Source: Thauera sp. (GTDB lineage Bacteria; Pseudomonadota; Gammaproteobacteria; Burkholderiales; Rhodocyclaceae). Taken from it: a stretch of DNA of 64,000 nt. Shown piece by piece: positions 56,007 through 64,000 of this stretch. Under the pieces are notes generated by a model. It was not told the origin of the DNA, searched no databases, and saw only the letters and a list, made by a program, of their open reading frames with translations. Position numbers and translations under genes: made by a program. Every line of letters begins with the position of its first letter. Positions within the stretch are counted from its first letter, which is position 1. The DNA is taken from positions 186,001 through 250,000 of the forward strand of contig JACKMB010000005.1 of assembly GCA_024235615.1 (NCBI GenBank), read 5' to 3'.

Positions 56007-57136
56007 CCCGGACCTGGCGCGCATCTTGCATGTCCTCCGCCAAACAACAGGACGCGCCCATGCCATCGCAACCCACCCACGCCACAAGCGACCCCGGCAG
56101 CCCTTTCGCCGGGCTCGATCTGCTGTCCTCGGCGGTCGTGCTCGTCGACGCCGGGCTGGCGATCCGCTACCTCAACGCGGGCGCGGAGAACCTGTTCGCG
56201 ATCAGCCAGCGCAAGCTGCTCGGCCAGCCGCTCGAGCGCCTGCTCGGCAGCCCTCCCGGCCTGGGCGCGGCGCTCGACAACGCGCTGCGCACCAACTGGA
56301 GCTACACCGGCCAGGACATCAGCGTGCAGCGCGGCGACGCCGAACCGCTGCGGCTCGACTGCACGGTGACCCCGGTCGACACCGCCGGCGTGCGCCTGCT
56401 GCTCGAGTTCCGCCCGATCGACGCCCAACTGCGCGTGGCGCGCGAGGAGCAGCTGCTGCACCAGCAGCAGGCCAACCGCGAACTCATCCGCAACCTCGCG
56501 CACGAGATCAAGAACCCGCTCGGCGGCATCCGCGGCTCGGCGCAGCTGCTGCAGCACGAGCTCGACGATCCGCAGCTACGCGAATTCACCGACGTCATCA
56601 TCGCCGAGGCCGACCGCCTGCAGGATCTGATGAACCGACTGCTGAGCTCGCACTGCATGATGCGACCGGCGACGATCAACCTCCACGACGTGCTCGAGCG
56701 CGTGCGGCGCCTGATCCTCGCCGAGTTCCCGTCGATCCGGATCGTCCCCGACTACGACCTCAGCCTGCCCGAGCTCACCGCCGACCGCGAGCAGCTCATC
56801 CAGGCGGTGCTCAACATCGTGCGCAATGCCGCGCAGGCGCTCGGCGGCCGCGGCGAAATCCTGCTGCGCACCCGCATCGCGCGCCAGGTGACGCTCGCCA
56901 AGCGCCGCCACAAGCTGGCACTCGAATTGCAAGTGATCGACGACGGCCCCGGCATCCCCGAGGAGATCCGCGACCGGATCTTCTATCCGCTGGTGTCGGG
57001 ACGCGAGGGCGGCAGCGGGCTGGGCCTGTCGCTCGCGCAGAGCTTCATCGAGCAACACCAGGGCATGATCGAGGTGGAAAGCCGTCCCGGGCGCACCTGC
57101 TTCACGATCCTGCTGCCGATTACCGAGCGCAACTGA
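56003..57136 (+). CDS. ntrB: Nitrogen regulation sensor kinase NtrB
   Basis: The 377-residue soluble histidine kinase/phosphatase sets NtrC phosphorylation, normally with PII (GlnB) input. It has a PAS domain (about 35-140), the H box RNLAHEIKNPLGGIRGSAQLL (about 160-180), N box IVRNAAQAL and G boxes DDGPGIP and GGSGLGLSLAQ. It has no TM helices, consistent with NtrB. The start overlapping the DUF4124 stop is chosen, with later ATGs (56030, 56060) possible. It is followed by ntrC after 65 bp. Confidence 0.94.
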   Translation: MTRTWRASCMSSAKQQDAPMPSQPTHATSDPGSPFAGLDLLSSAVVLVDAGLAIRYLNAGAENLFAISQRKLLGQPLERLLGSPPGLGAALDNALRTNWSYTGQDISVQRGDAEPLRLDCTVTPVDTAGVRLLLEFRPIDAQLRVAREEQLLHQQQANRELIRNLAHEIKNPLGGIRGSAQLLQHELDDPQLREFTDVIIAEADRLQDLMNRLLSSHCMMRPATINLHDVLERVRRLILAEFPSIRIVPDYDLSLPELTADREQLIQAVLNIVRNAAQALGGRGEILLRTRIARQVTLAKRRHKLALELQVIDDGPGIPEEIRDRIFYPLVSGREGGSGLGLSLAQSFIEQHQGMIEVESRPGRTCFTILLPITERN

Positions 57137-57178
57137 GCGCATCCGGCGTCCCTCCCGCGGAACGCCGGGCGAGCAGCG

Positions 57179-57195
57179 CGCACCAGAATAGTGCA
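57179..57195. promoter_or_regulatory. NtrC-like box in front of ntrC
   Basis: CGCACC-N5-AGTGCA fits the NtrC consensus at 10 of 12 half-site positions and ends 6 bp before the ntrC ATG, overlapping its ribosome binding region. It could serve for autorepression. No sigma-54 promoter is visible here. Confidence 0.55.
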
Positions 57196-57201
57196 TACGA
57201 T

Positions 57202-58626
<1,425 letters not shown>

Positions 58627-58713
58627 GCGTTCCCCGATCGCATCCATGCCGCGGGAGGCACATCCGCCGCGGTCTTGGCGGATAATGCGGTTTTCGGTCC
58701 GCCGCTCCCGCAC

Positions 58714-59547
58714 TTGTCCTCCATCCCTCCATCCACGCCTTCGACGCGCGCCTGCGCGACCGAACTGGCCTCCCTCCTCGGCGCACGCGCGCACGATTTC
58801 GCCATCGAATGGGTGGCGTGCTGCGACTCGACCAACGCCCTCCTGGTCGACGCCCCGCCCGCCGACGACGGCCGCGTGCATGTGCTCGTGACCGACCGCC
58901 AGACCGCCGGGCGCGGGCGACGCGGGCGGCAGTGGCTGTCCTGGGAGGGCGCCAGCCTCACCTTCTCGCTGCTGTGGCGCTTCGCCCCGGGGACGCCGGC
59001 CCCGGCCGGGCTCTCGCTCGCTGCCGGGCTCGCGCTCGCGCGCGCGCTCGAGCAGCTCGGCGTCGAGGGCGTGCAGCTCAAGTGGCCCAACGACGTGCTG
59101 GTGCATGGCGACAAGCTCGCCGGCATCCTGGTCGAGCTCCTCCCCATGCGCGGCCGCCCGCCCGCGGCGGTGATCGGCATCGGCCTGAACCTGCGCCTGC
59201 CGGCCGACGCCGTCGTCCCCGACCAGGCGGGCGTCGCCGACCTCGCCGGTGCGCTCGGCGGCGAACCGCCCTCGCGTCCGGCGCTGCTGGCGGCCATCCT
59301 CGGCGAGTTCCACCGCCTCTTCGAGACCTACGCCGCCGCCGGCTTCCCCGCCCTGCGCGGGGCCTGGGAGCAGCGCAACGCCTTCGCCGACCTGCCGGTG
59401 GCGGTCCGCGGCGAGTCGGCCACGCTGTACGGCACCTGCATCGGAGTGGACGACGACGGCGCCCTGCTGCTGCGCGGAGAGGACGGCATCCAGCGCGTGC
59501 TGGCGGGCGACGTCTCGCTGCGCCCGCTGATGGACGGCCCGCGATGA
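58714..59547 (+). CDS. birA: Biotin-[acetyl-CoA carboxylase] ligase (no HTH)
   Basis: The ligase of about 277 residues attaches biotin to BCCP. It has TDRQTAGRGRRGRQWLSW (biotinyl-AMP loop), SLTFSLLWRF, KWPNDVLVHGDKLAGILVE and a small C-terminal domain. The N-terminal winged HTH of E. coli BirA is absent, so it is a ligase only. No ATG suits the start. TTG at 58714 is a guess, with TTG at 58675 as alternative. Its stop overlaps the coaX ATG (ATGA). The 87-bp upstream region has GATAAT at 58681 as a possible -10 box. Confidence 0.9.
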   Translation: MSSIPPSTPSTRACATELASLLGARAHDFAIEWVACCDSTNALLVDAPPADDGRVHVLVTDRQTAGRGRRGRQWLSWEGASLTFSLLWRFAPGTPAPAGLSLAAGLALARALEQLGVEGVQLKWPNDVLVHGDKLAGILVELLPMRGRPPAAVIGIGLNLRLPADAVVPDQAGVADLAGALGGEPPSRPALLAAILGEFHRLFETYAAAGFPALRGAWEQRNAFADLPVAVRGESATLYGTCIGVDDDGALLLRGEDGIQRVLAGDVSLRPLMDGPR

Positions 59548-60281
59548 TCCTGCTCGTCGATGCCGGCAACACCCGCGTGAAATGGCGCGTGGTCTCCATG
59601 GATTCCCCCGCCCGTGCGCTCGCCGAGGGCGCGGTGGGCCACGCCGAGATCGACATGCTCGCCGCCGCATGCCGCGCCTGGCCCGGGCTGGTGCGCGTGC
59701 TCGGCTGCAACGTCGCCGGCACCAGCGTCGCTGCGCGCGTCGCCGCCGCCTGCGCACCGCTGCGGGTGGACTGGCTGCTGCCCACCGCGGCCTGCGCCGG
59801 CGTGCGCAACCTCTACGACAACCCCGAGCGCCTCGGCGCCGATCGCTGGGCGGCGCTGATCGGCGCCCGCCACAGCCACGCCGGTGCCTGCCTGGTGGTC
59901 ACCGCAGGCACCGCCACCACGGTGGACCTGCTGTCCGCGGCGGGCGACTTCCTCGGTGGCCTGATCCTGCCCGGGGTCGAGCTGATGCAGCAGGCGCTCG
60001 CCCGCGGCACCGCGCAGCTGCCGCTCGCCGAGGGCCGCTTCGCATGGCAGCCGCGGCGCACGGTGGATGCGATCCGCTCGGGATGCCTGCAGGCCCAGAC
60101 CGGCGCGGTCGAGCGCATGTTCCGCCAGATCGCGGCGCAGCCCGATGCGCTCTGCCTGCTCGGCGGCGGCGCCGCCGACAGCTTCGCCGACCTGCTCGAG
60201 ATTCCGCTGCGACGGATCGACAATCTGGTGCTGACCGGCCTGGGCACGGTCGCCACCCTGCCCGCCCCGCCCACACGCTGA
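59544..60281 (+). CDS. coaX: Type III pantothenate kinase
   Basis: The 245-residue ASKHA-fold kinase phosphorylates pantothenate, the first step of CoA synthesis. Its motifs are [10 protein letters not shown] (about 6-15), [16 protein letters not shown] (about 93-108) and [12 protein letters not shown] (about 118-129). It belongs to the CoaX/Baf type that is not inhibited by CoA. The ATG overlaps the birA stop. The birA-coaX pair is a betaproteobacterial hallmark (Bvg accessory factor). Confidence 0.95.
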   Translation: MILLVDAGNTRVKWRVVSMDSPARALAEGAVGHAEIDMLAAACRAWPGLVRVLGCNVAGTSVAARVAAACAPLRVDWLLPTAACAGVRNLYDNPERLGADRWAALIGARHSHAGACLVVTAGTATTVDLLSAAGDFLGGLILPGVELMQQALARGTAQLPLAEGRFAWQPRRTVDAIRSGCLQAQTGAVERMFRQIAAQPDALCLLGGGAADSFADLLEIPLRRIDNLVLTGLGTVATLPAPPTR

Positions 60282-60306
60282 CAATACCGAAAGGGAGAAA
60301 ACAACG

Positions 60307-61671
60307 ATGGAAGCCACCCGCATCCTGCTCGACGCCGCCGACATCCCGACGCACTGGTACAACGTCGCCGCCGACCTGCCGACCCCGCTCGCGCCGCCGC
60401 TCGGCCCCGACGGCAAGCCGGCCACGCCCGAGCAGATGGGGGCCATCTTCCCGCCTGCGATCCTCGAGCAGGAGATGAGCGCGGAGCGCTGGATCGCCAT
60501 CCCGCAGGAGGTGCGCGAGATCTACCGCCTGTGGCGGCCCAGCCCGCTGTGTCGCGCAGTGCGCTTGGAGCAGGCGCTCGGCACCCCGGCGAAGATCTTC
60601 TTCAAGTACGAGGGCGTCTCGCCCGCCGGCTCGCACAAGCCCAACTCGGCGGTGCCGCAGGCCTTCTACAACAAGCAGGCCGGCATCAAGCGCCTGACCA
60701 CCGAGACCGGCGCCGGACAGTGGGGCTCGTCGATCGCCTTCGCCGGGCAGATGTTCGGGCTGGAGGTGCGCATCTACATGGTCAAGGTGAGCTACGACCA
60801 GAAGCCCTACCGTCGCCTGATGATGCAGACCTGGGGCGGAGAGGTCTTCGCCAGCCCCTCGCCGCACACCGAGACCGGCCGCCGCCTGCTCGCCGAGGAC
60901 TCGAACAACCCCGGCTCGCTCGGGATCGCCATCTCCGAGGCAGTGGAAGAGGCCGCCGGCCGCGCCGACACCAACTACACCCTCGGCTCGGTGCTCAACC
61001 ACGTGGTGCTGCACCAGAGCATCATCGGCCTGGAAGCAAAGAAGCAGCTCGACAAGGTCGGCCTTTACCCCGACGTCGTCATCGGCCCCTGCGGCGGCGG
61101 CTCCAGCTTCGCCGGCATCGCCTTCCCCTTCCTCGCCGACAAGGCCGCGGGCGACAAGCGCGCCGACAAGCTGCGCTGCGTGGCGGTGGAGCCGAGCTCC
61201 TGCCCGACGCTGACCAAGGGGCAGTACGCCTACGACTACGGCGACGCCTCCGGCTTCACCCCGCTGATGAAGATGTATACGCTGGGCCACGACTTCATGC
61301 CGCCCGGCATCCACGCCGGCGGACTGCGCTACCATGGCGACTCGCCGCTGGTGTCGAACCTGCTGCACGCCGGCCTCATCGAGGCCGCCGCCGTGCCGCA
61401 GCTGGCGACCTTCGATGCGGGCGTGCAGTTCGCGCGTGCCGAGGGCATCATCCCGGCGCCCGAGTCCTGCCACGCGATCCGCCAGGCCATCGACGAGGCG
61501 CTGGCCTGCAAGGCGAGCGGCGAGGCCAAGACCATCCTGTTCAACCTCACCGGCCACGGCCACTTCGACATGAGTTCGTACGAGCGCTATTTCTCGGGCA
61601 AGCTCGAGGACTTCGACTATCCGGCCGATGCGGTGGCGGCCTCGCTCGCCCACCTGCCCAAGGTCGGCTGA
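60307..61671 (+). CDS. TrpB2-type tryptophan synthase beta chain
   Basis: The 454-residue PLP enzyme matches the TrpB2 (TrpB-like) family, longer than the roughly 400-residue TrpB1. Its PLP lysine is K111 in AGSHKPNSA, and the phosphate-binding loop is [11 protein letters not shown] (about 258-268). It begins with the TrpB2-type [14 protein letters not shown] and carries the ETGAGQWG segment. No trpA or other trp gene is adjacent. It may act on free indole or salvage indole, as suggested for TrpB2. GGGAG precedes the ATG, 25 bp after coaX. Confidence 0.9.
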   Translation: MEATRILLDAADIPTHWYNVAADLPTPLAPPLGPDGKPATPEQMGAIFPPAILEQEMSAERWIAIPQEVREIYRLWRPSPLCRAVRLEQALGTPAKIFFKYEGVSPAGSHKPNSAVPQAFYNKQAGIKRLTTETGAGQWGSSIAFAGQMFGLEVRIYMVKVSYDQKPYRRLMMQTWGGEVFASPSPHTETGRRLLAEDSNNPGSLGIAISEAVEEAAGRADTNYTLGSVLNHVVLHQSIIGLEAKKQLDKVGLYPDVVIGPCGGGSSFAGIAFPFLADKAAGDKRADKLRCVAVEPSSCPTLTKGQYAYDYGDASGFTPLMKMYTLGHDFMPPGIHAGGLRYHGDSPLVSNLLHAGLIEAAAVPQLATFDAGVQFARAEGIIPAPESCHAIRQAIDEALACKASGEAKTILFNLTGHGHFDMSSYERYFSGKLEDFDYPADAVAASLAHLPKVG

Positions 61672-61732
61672 GCGACCCGCGGCCGCCGGCTCGTCCGGCG
61701 GCCTCACTGACCCCCCTGGCACGCGCCTCGGC

Positions 61733-62650
61733 ATGACGATCCTGCGCCTCCTGCTCATCCTGCTGCTGATCCTCAACGCCCTCGCCTTCGCGGCGATCGG
61801 CGGCTGGCTGGGTGGCGAGCCGGCGACGGGCGAGGCGGCGCGCATCGCCACCCAGCTGCACCCGGAACGCATCCGCCTGGCGAACGAGACCGGTGCCACC
61901 GGACTCGCGCCCGTCGCTGCCGAGCCGTCCTTGTCCTCCGCAGTCGTCACCCGCGCAGCCTCCGCGCCGGATACCCCGGCACCCGCGACAGCGGACGCCG
62001 CGACGGAAGACGCCCCCGCCCCGTCCACCGCACAGGACGCCACGCTGCCCGCGGCCCGCGTCGACGCCGAGTCGTCCCCACTCCCGGCGCCCGAGATCGC
62101 GCCCCCGGTCGAGCCTGCCCCTGCCGAGCCCGCCCCCACCGAGCCTGCCCCTGCCGAGCCCCCACCCGCCGAGCCGGCCGTGGTTCCCGCCCCCTCGCCG
62201 GCGCCGCCCGCACTCTGCCATGCGTGGGCCGACCTCAGCGCCAGCGAGGCCGACCGCCTCGTCCAGCGCCTGCGCCGCATCGGCATCACCGCGGCGCGCA
62301 GCCGCAGCGAGACGCCCGAGGCCTGGTGGGTGCGCATCCCGCCGCAACGCAACCGCGGCGAGGCCGAGCGTCGCGTCGTCGAACTCAACCTGCTCGGCGT
62401 CAGCGACACCTTCATCGTTCAGGAGTCCGGCCCCAACCAGAACGCGGTCTCGCTCGGCCTCTTCAAGACCGAGAACCGCGCCCGCATCCTGCTCGGCCAG
62501 CTACGCGCCAAGGGCGTCGAGAATGCGGGCATCGAGCCGCGCATGAGCACGAGCTACCGCATCCAGGCCAACGTCCCGGCCAACGAGCTGCGCATCGTCG
62601 AGTCGGCCGCGCCCGGGCTGCGCGCCAAGCGCCAGGCCTGCACGCGCTGA
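61733..62650 (+). CDS. SPOR-domain cell-envelope protein
   Basis: The 305-residue protein has an N-terminal TM helix (about 4-25, ILRLLLILLLILNALAFAAIGG), a long Ala/Pro/Glu-rich periplasmic linker (about 60-165, with repeated PAPAEPAP units) and a C-terminal SPOR-like domain (about 205-285). SPOR domains bind denuded peptidoglycan strands at the division septum. Such SPOR proteins often lie next to birA-coaX in betaproteobacteria. The start is placed at MTILRLLL, before the membrane helix. The longer frame is not coding. Confidence 0.82.
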   Translation: MTILRLLLILLLILNALAFAAIGGWLGGEPATGEAARIATQLHPERIRLANETGATGLAPVAAEPSLSSAVVTRAASAPDTPAPATADAATEDAPAPSTAQDATLPAARVDAESSPLPAPEIAPPVEPAPAEPAPTEPAPAEPPPAEPAVVPAPSPAPPALCHAWADLSASEADRLVQRLRRIGITAARSRSETPEAWWVRIPPQRNRGEAERRVVELNLLGVSDTFIVQESGPNQNAVSLGLFKTENRARILLGQLRAKGVENAGIEPRMSTSYRIQANVPANELRIVESAAPGLRAKRQACTR

Positions 62651-62663
62651 AGCGGAGAAGGGC

Positions 62664-63278
62664 ATGAGCGTGAAGCGTCCCTACATCGTCGGCCTCACCG
62701 GCGGCATCGGTAGCGGCAAGAGCGCCGCCACCGACCGCTTCGCCGCGCTCGGCGCGAGCGTGGTCGACACCGACCGCATCGCCCACGAACTCACCGCCCC
62801 CGGGGGCGGCGCCATCGAGGCCATCCACACAGCCTTCGGCGACGCCATGATCGCTCCAGACGGCAGCCTCGACCGCACCGCGATGCGCGCGCTCGCCTTC
62901 CGCGAGCCGGATGCGCGCCGCCGCCTCGAGGCCATCCTGCACCCGATGATCCGCGCCGAGAGCGCCCGCCAGTGCGTGGCAGCCGGCGGCCCCTACGTGA
63001 TCCTCGCCGTACCCTTGCTGGTGGAGTCGGGCGGCTACCGCGAGCGCTGCGACCGCATCTGCGTGGTCGACTGCCCCGAGGCGCTGCAGCTCGAGCGCGT
63101 GCGCGCGCGCAACGGCCTCGCCGACGAACAGATCCGCGCCATCATGGCCGCACAGGCCAGCCGAGCGCAGCGCCTGGCCGCTGCCGACGACGTGATCGAC
63201 AACGCCGGCACGCTCGCCTCCCTGCACGCGCAGGTCGATCGCCTGCACGCCGCCTACCTCGCCGCCACGACGCACTGA
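62664..63278 (+). CDS. coaE: Dephospho-CoA kinase
   Basis: The 204-residue kinase catalyses the last CoA step, phosphorylating dephospho-CoA at the 3' hydroxyl. It has Walker A GLTGGIGSGKSAATDRF (about 10-26), DTDRIAHELTAPGGGA (about 36-51), the ILAVPLLVESG segment (about 113-123) and the RNGLADEQIRAIMAAQ lid (about 150-165). Length is normal. It lies 14 bp after the SPOR gene and 86 bp before zapD, as is common in betaproteobacteria. Confidence 0.96.
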   Translation: MSVKRPYIVGLTGGIGSGKSAATDRFAALGASVVDTDRIAHELTAPGGGAIEAIHTAFGDAMIAPDGSLDRTAMRALAFREPDARRRLEAILHPMIRAESARQCVAAGGPYVILAVPLLVESGGYRERCDRICVVDCPEALQLERVRARNGLADEQIRAIMAAQASRAQRLAAADDVIDNAGTLASLHAQVDRLHAAYLAATTH

Positions 63279-63363
63279 AACCGTGCCTCGCCGTGGCGGC
63301 AAGGGGGCCTGTGCTATCATCGGCGCGAATCAGAACAGGTGCGATACAGGCGGACACGCTGCG

Positions 63364-64000
63364 GTGATTAGCTACGAATATCCTCTCAACGAGCGCATCC
63401 GCACCCTGTTGCGCCTGGAGGACCTGTTCCTCAAGATCGCCCATTTCACCGCAGGCGCCGCGCCGCAGGATCACCACGTCGCGCTGCTGACCATCTTCGA
63501 GACGCTCGAGGTCGCCAGCCGCGCCGACCTCAAGGTCGACCTGGTGCAGGAACTTGAACGCCAGCGTCAGATCCTGATGTCCTTCCGCAACAACCCCGAG
63601 ATCTCCGAAGAGGCGCTCGCGGGCGCGCTCTACGAGATCGAGCAGGCCTCCACCGGGCTGCTCGCGATGGCGGGGAAGATCGGCCACTACCTGCGCGAGA
63701 ACGAGTGGCTGATGAGCATCCGCAGCCGCGCGGCGATCCCCGGCGGGGTGTGCCAGTTCGACCTGCCCTCCTACCACTACTGGCTCAACCGCGACCCGGC
63801 CGTGCGCCGCGGCGACCTCGGCACCTGGATCCAGCCGATGGCGCCGATCCGCGACGGCATCGAGATCGTGCTGCGCCTGCTGCGCGCCAGCGGCCACCCC
63901 GAGCCGCTGCATGCGCGCGCCGGCGCCTTCCAGCTGACCATGGCGGGACGCACCGCGCAGATGCTGCGCGTGCGCCTGGCGCAGTCCGAGACCGTGGTGC
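63364..64000 (+). CDS. zapD: Cell division protein ZapD, N-terminal part
   Basis: This is the first 212 codons of ZapD, an FtsZ-bundling protein of the Z ring. The frame begins with GTG, as MISYEYPLNERIRTLLRLEDLF, the family start, followed by DLVQELERQRQILMSF and the long helical bundle. The AT-richer upstream region contains TATCAT (63315-63320) as a possible -10 box. The gene is cut by the right edge of the window. Confidence 0.93.
   Translation, partial: MISYEYPLNERIRTLLRLEDLFLKIAHFTAGAAPQDHHVALLTIFETLEVASRADLKVDLVQELERQRQILMSFRNNPEISEEALAGALYEIEQASTGLLAMAGKIGHYLRENEWLMSIRSRAAIPGGVCQFDLPSYHYWLNRDPAVRRGDLGTWIQPMAPIRDGIEIVLRLLRASGHPEPLHARAGAFQLTMAGRTAQMLRVRLAQSETVV

Noticed and set aside
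58714-59547. birA as a 5'-truncated gene, since the HTH is missing
   Set aside because: Ligase-only BirA is common in betaproteobacteria, the catalytic motifs are complete and the birA-coaX overlap is intact.
61719-61734. TGGCACG motif before the SPOR gene as a sigma-54 promoter
   Set aside because: The GC doublet at the -12 position is absent, and no NtrC-like site is near.

Overview
The window is a 64 kb piece of a high-GC (roughly 70 %) proteobacterial chromosome. Gene order and content point to a betaproteobacterium of the Rhodocyclales (Thauera/Azoarcus-like). The evidence is the ftsY-ftsE-ftsX block divergent from two M16 peptidases-rsmD-coaD-fdx, the TPR protein-lolB-ispE-tRNAGln-prs-rplY-pth-ychF string, birA-coaX, coaE-zapD, a DUF4124 protein in front of ntrBC, and aromatic-catabolism genes. 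The genus is an inference. There are no phage genes, transposases, rRNA genes or CRISPR arrays. Almost everything is core chromosome, and one tRNA is present.

Layout. 1-8.3 kb: a truncated GH5 glucanase, a YejK-type nucleoid protein, a chromate transporter, a hemerythrin next to a cation transporter, a DUF938 methyltransferase, a class III CoA-transferase and an MFS drug exporter. 8.4-14.8 kb: an aromatic catabolic operon on the minus strand (MBL-fold hydrolase, FAD monooxygenase, DUF2783, VOC dioxygenase-like, FAH hydrolase, zeta-class GST isomerase), divergent from an IclR regulator. 14.9-22.3 kb: an FmdE-like protein, a 118-bp tandem repeat array, a diguanylate cyclase with a CxxCH sensor domain, an ABC exporter and ahpC-ahpF. 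22.5-29.9 kb: ftsYEX, two M16 proteins, rsmD, coaD and ferredoxin. 30-41.4 kb: a dynamin-like GTPase, mutM, a TPR protein, lolB, ispE, tRNA-Gln(TTG), prs, rplY, pth, an Ap4A phosphorylase and ychF. 41.5-47.1 kb: def and a four-gene overlapping membrane-glycosylation operon (GT2, GT39, GtrA, EamA), divergent from a YdjC/HpnK deacetylase. 47.2-53.8 kb: gluQ, a CoA-binding protein, clsB with an EEP phosphatase, nadA, a rhodanese and a CDF transporter. 53.8-58.6 kb: a nitrogen-control block, glnA with a sigma-54 promoter and NtrC box, DUF4124, ntrB and ntrC. 58.7-64 kb: birA, coaX, a TrpB2-type synthase, a SPOR protein, coaE and a truncated zapD.

Working together. The catabolic genes can be read as hydroxylation, ring cleavage, cis/trans isomerisation and hydrolysis of an unknown aromatic acid under IclR control. 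The ring-cleaving enzyme would be a small VOC protein, not a canonical gentisate or homogentisate dioxygenase, and the MBL-fold member has lost part of its metal motif. This is the best candidate for an undescribed pathway. The GT2/GT39/GtrA/EamA/YdjC group resembles the arn lipid A modification set in enzyme classes but not in sequence. The glnA-ntrBC block has NtrC-like palindromes upstream of glnA, in front of ntrC and inside ntrC.

Non-coding structure. A family of short GC-rich palindromes, in two related types (cores GAGCGCCGGCAGGCGCGAA and GAGCGGCGGCAGCCGCGAA), occurs about 29 times in six intergenic loci and in no gene. Four of these loci lie at convergent gene ends. One has been amplified into an exact 118-bp-period array of about 5.7 copies.
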